This document shows, piece by piece, positions 63,401 to 64,000 of a DNA stretch of 64,000 nt. Origin of the DNA: Apis mellifera (taxonomy: Eukaryota > Arthropoda > Insecta > Hymenoptera > Apidae); NCBI RefSeq assembly GCF_003254395.2, contig NC_037639.1:2770501-2834500 (forward strand), read 5' to 3'. Each line of letters begins with the position of its first letter. Position 1 is the first letter of the stretch. A program made the position numbers and the translations under genes. The notes under the pieces were generated by a model, which was not told the origin of the DNA, searched no databases, and saw nothing but the letters and a program-made list of their open reading frames with translations.

Positions 63401-63827
63401 TGTACGATTTATTTTAAAAATTCTGAAATAAAATAACTTTCATGATATATATTATATTTTTATATATATTATATTTTTTTATATTTTATAACTATTAATA
63501 TTAGATGTAATTAAATTACATTTTCTTTGGAATTTTAAAGGATTGTATATTCTAATTACATATTGTACAATTGAATGATTTAATGTATTAAAAAAATATA
63601 AATTTTAAATTAAAGATATAAAAACGATTTAAAAATGATGTATAAATTATTATTCTAGATGCAGCTGTAATTTTTAAAAATATGCCAAAATGGATGTCCT
63701 TGGAAAATGCAGTTCACTACATGATGCTTTCAGAGGCCATTTACGGATGGCTATTTATGTTATACTTGCATAAATGTTCTGGATGTTTTAATCTTATGAA
63801 AAATTTGACTTGTTGCGCATGTTTTCG
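57359..63827 (+). CDS. sn-1-specific diacylglycerol lipase (DAGL beta-like), 5' part, five exons, continues beyond window
   Basis: Spliced exons 57359-57453, 59926-60138, 61076-61392, 62706-62849 and 63659-63827 join in frame into about 312 codons. The predicted protein begins MPAIKLFGRKW and has the DAGL N-terminal pattern (human DAGLs start MPG...F..RW...SDDLV.P). Four hydrophobic segments are visible at about residues 20-41, 61-81, 98-122 and 135-160, the last followed by FDPIG, the family's FDPxG signature. A TDLIPSDVIAGLILL stretch matches the (D)LVPSDI.AGL.LL block, and HYMM...AIYGW matches HYM..AA.YGW ahead of the lipase fold. Known DAGLs are plasma-membrane enzymes that hydrolyse diacylglycerol at sn-1 to give 2-acylglycerol such as 2-AG. 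The GxSxG serine, Asp and His lie in later exons outside the window. Length so far fits the first 310 or so residues of vertebrate DAGLs (about 670 aa for beta, about 1,040 for alpha). The family is certain on visible motifs; alpha versus beta is not. Confidence 0.93.
57454..59925 (+). other. DAGL intron 1
   Basis: A 2.47-kb AT-rich intron, GT-AG, with phase 2 at the exon boundary. Nothing recognisable inside: A/T runs, no convincing coding or repeat element. Confidence 0.85.
59926..60138 (+). CDS. DAGL exon 2 (TM1 end, TM2)
   Basis: The acceptor is ttgtttatag and the donor GTAAGT. The first base completes the Trp codon split with exon 1 (TG+G), giving ...RIAWLVPIV. It encodes the end of TM1, a loop with Cys-50, a very hydrophobic TM2 rich in Ile/Leu, and a short basic SSRGS loop that corresponds to the S.RG motif of vertebrate DAGLs. 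It ends with two bases (AA) of a Lys codon. Confidence 0.93.
61076..61392 (+). CDS. DAGL exon 3 (TM3, TM4, cytosolic linker)
   Basis: The acceptor is gcttttacag and the donor GTGAGA. Reading on from the split Lys codon it encodes TM3 (ILLILPEIGWNVLG), an extracellular loop with Cys-128, TM4 ending in FDPIG, and a basic linker with WLRRLKYCWW, similar in position to the RIKLLCCC segment of DAGL beta. If the donor is ignored the frame runs into a TAG at 61401, which supports splicing at 61392. Confidence 0.94.
62706..62849 (+). CDS. DAGL exon 4 (LIPSD block)
   Basis: The acceptor is attttatag and the donor GTATGT at 62850. It encodes ALLSALSRGTDLIPSDVIAG then LILLRVQEKRE. This is the best-conserved pre-catalytic block of the family (in human proteins S.TDLVPSDI.AGLALL). 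It ends on the first base of an Asp codon. Confidence 0.94.
63659..63827 (+). CDS. DAGL exon 5 (start of lipase region)
   Basis: The acceptor is tattctag and the donor GTATGT at 63828. It encodes a segment with AVHYMMLSEAIYGW and then a Cys-rich stretch (KCSGCFNLMKNLTCCACF). Vertebrate DAGLs have HYM.FA.AAYGWP and a similar Cys-rich stretch here. The usual Pro after YGW is Leu in this copy. It is the last exon fully inside the window. Confidence 0.93.
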
Positions 63828-64000
63828 GTATGTGTACAAATTTTATATAACTTAATTGTTATAAAGTATAAATAATATTATAAAATATTTAAAAAAAAAT
63901 ATATCTACTAAAGAATTTAAATATAATTACATTTTTTTGTTGTATATTATATAATACATTTCATAATATAAAAATCACTTCAATTTTTATGTTTTATTGA

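Larger units (their letters stand above)
60139..63658 (+). other. DAGL introns 2, 3 and 4 (60139-61075, 61393-62705, 62850-63658)
   Basis: Three AT-rich GT-AG introns of 937, 1,313 and 809 bp, broken by exons 3 and 4. They contain short TA dinucleotide runs (for example near 61,780-61,850) and nothing else I can identify. The sequence after 63,827 is the start of a further intron running out of the window. Confidence 0.85.

Overview
The window is nuclear DNA of an insect, most likely a bee of the Apis type. This is inferred from extreme base-composition swings (CpG-rich islets in very AT-rich DNA), abundant GA/CT, TG and trinucleotide microsatellites, and short multi-exon gene structure with GT-AG introns. 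There are no bacterial operons, rRNA or CRISPR arrays, and no tRNA that I could support.

Layout. Positions 1 to about 32,885 hold no protein-coding gene that I can recognise. This part alternates AT-rich stretches with GC-richer islets rich in polypurine/polypyrimidine tracts. The islets carry promoter-like elements (a CCAAT box near 2,157), a three-copy 'GTGTTAAGTTAC' motif near 9.0, 10.1 and 11.1 kb, a perfect 14-bp hairpin near 11.1 kb, and a well-flanked but non-coding candidate exon on the minus strand (20,817-20,977). It may be intergenic or regulatory/5'UTR-intron sequence of a gene lying to the left on the minus strand.

Positions 32,886-46,562 form a giant palindrome: two arms of about 6.6 kb in inverted orientation around a spacer of about 0.42 kb (39,490-39,908). 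The arms look nearly identical close to the centre and diverge outward. Each arm carries the same promoter-like block (CCAAT box plus initiator) and the same series of four exon-like segments with consensus splice sites. They point away from the centre, so the palindrome appears to be a pair of divergent, probably non-coding transcription units. The centre is a degenerate TTTA-rich repeat field.

Positions 46,563 to about 53,800 are very AT-rich and essentially empty apart from a 125-bp tandem duplication. A CpG-richer islet (53,811-54,110) and a CCAAT-containing promoter candidate (55,917-56,000) precede the only recognisable protein-coding gene. This is the 5' part of an sn-1-specific diacylglycerol lipase (DAGL, beta-like) on the plus strand. 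Five exons (57,359-63,827) encode about 312 residues: the four-TM domain and the start of the lipase region. The Ser/Asp/His catalytic exons lie beyond the window. DAGL releases 2-arachidonoylglycerol-type monoacylglycerols from diacylglycerol at membranes.
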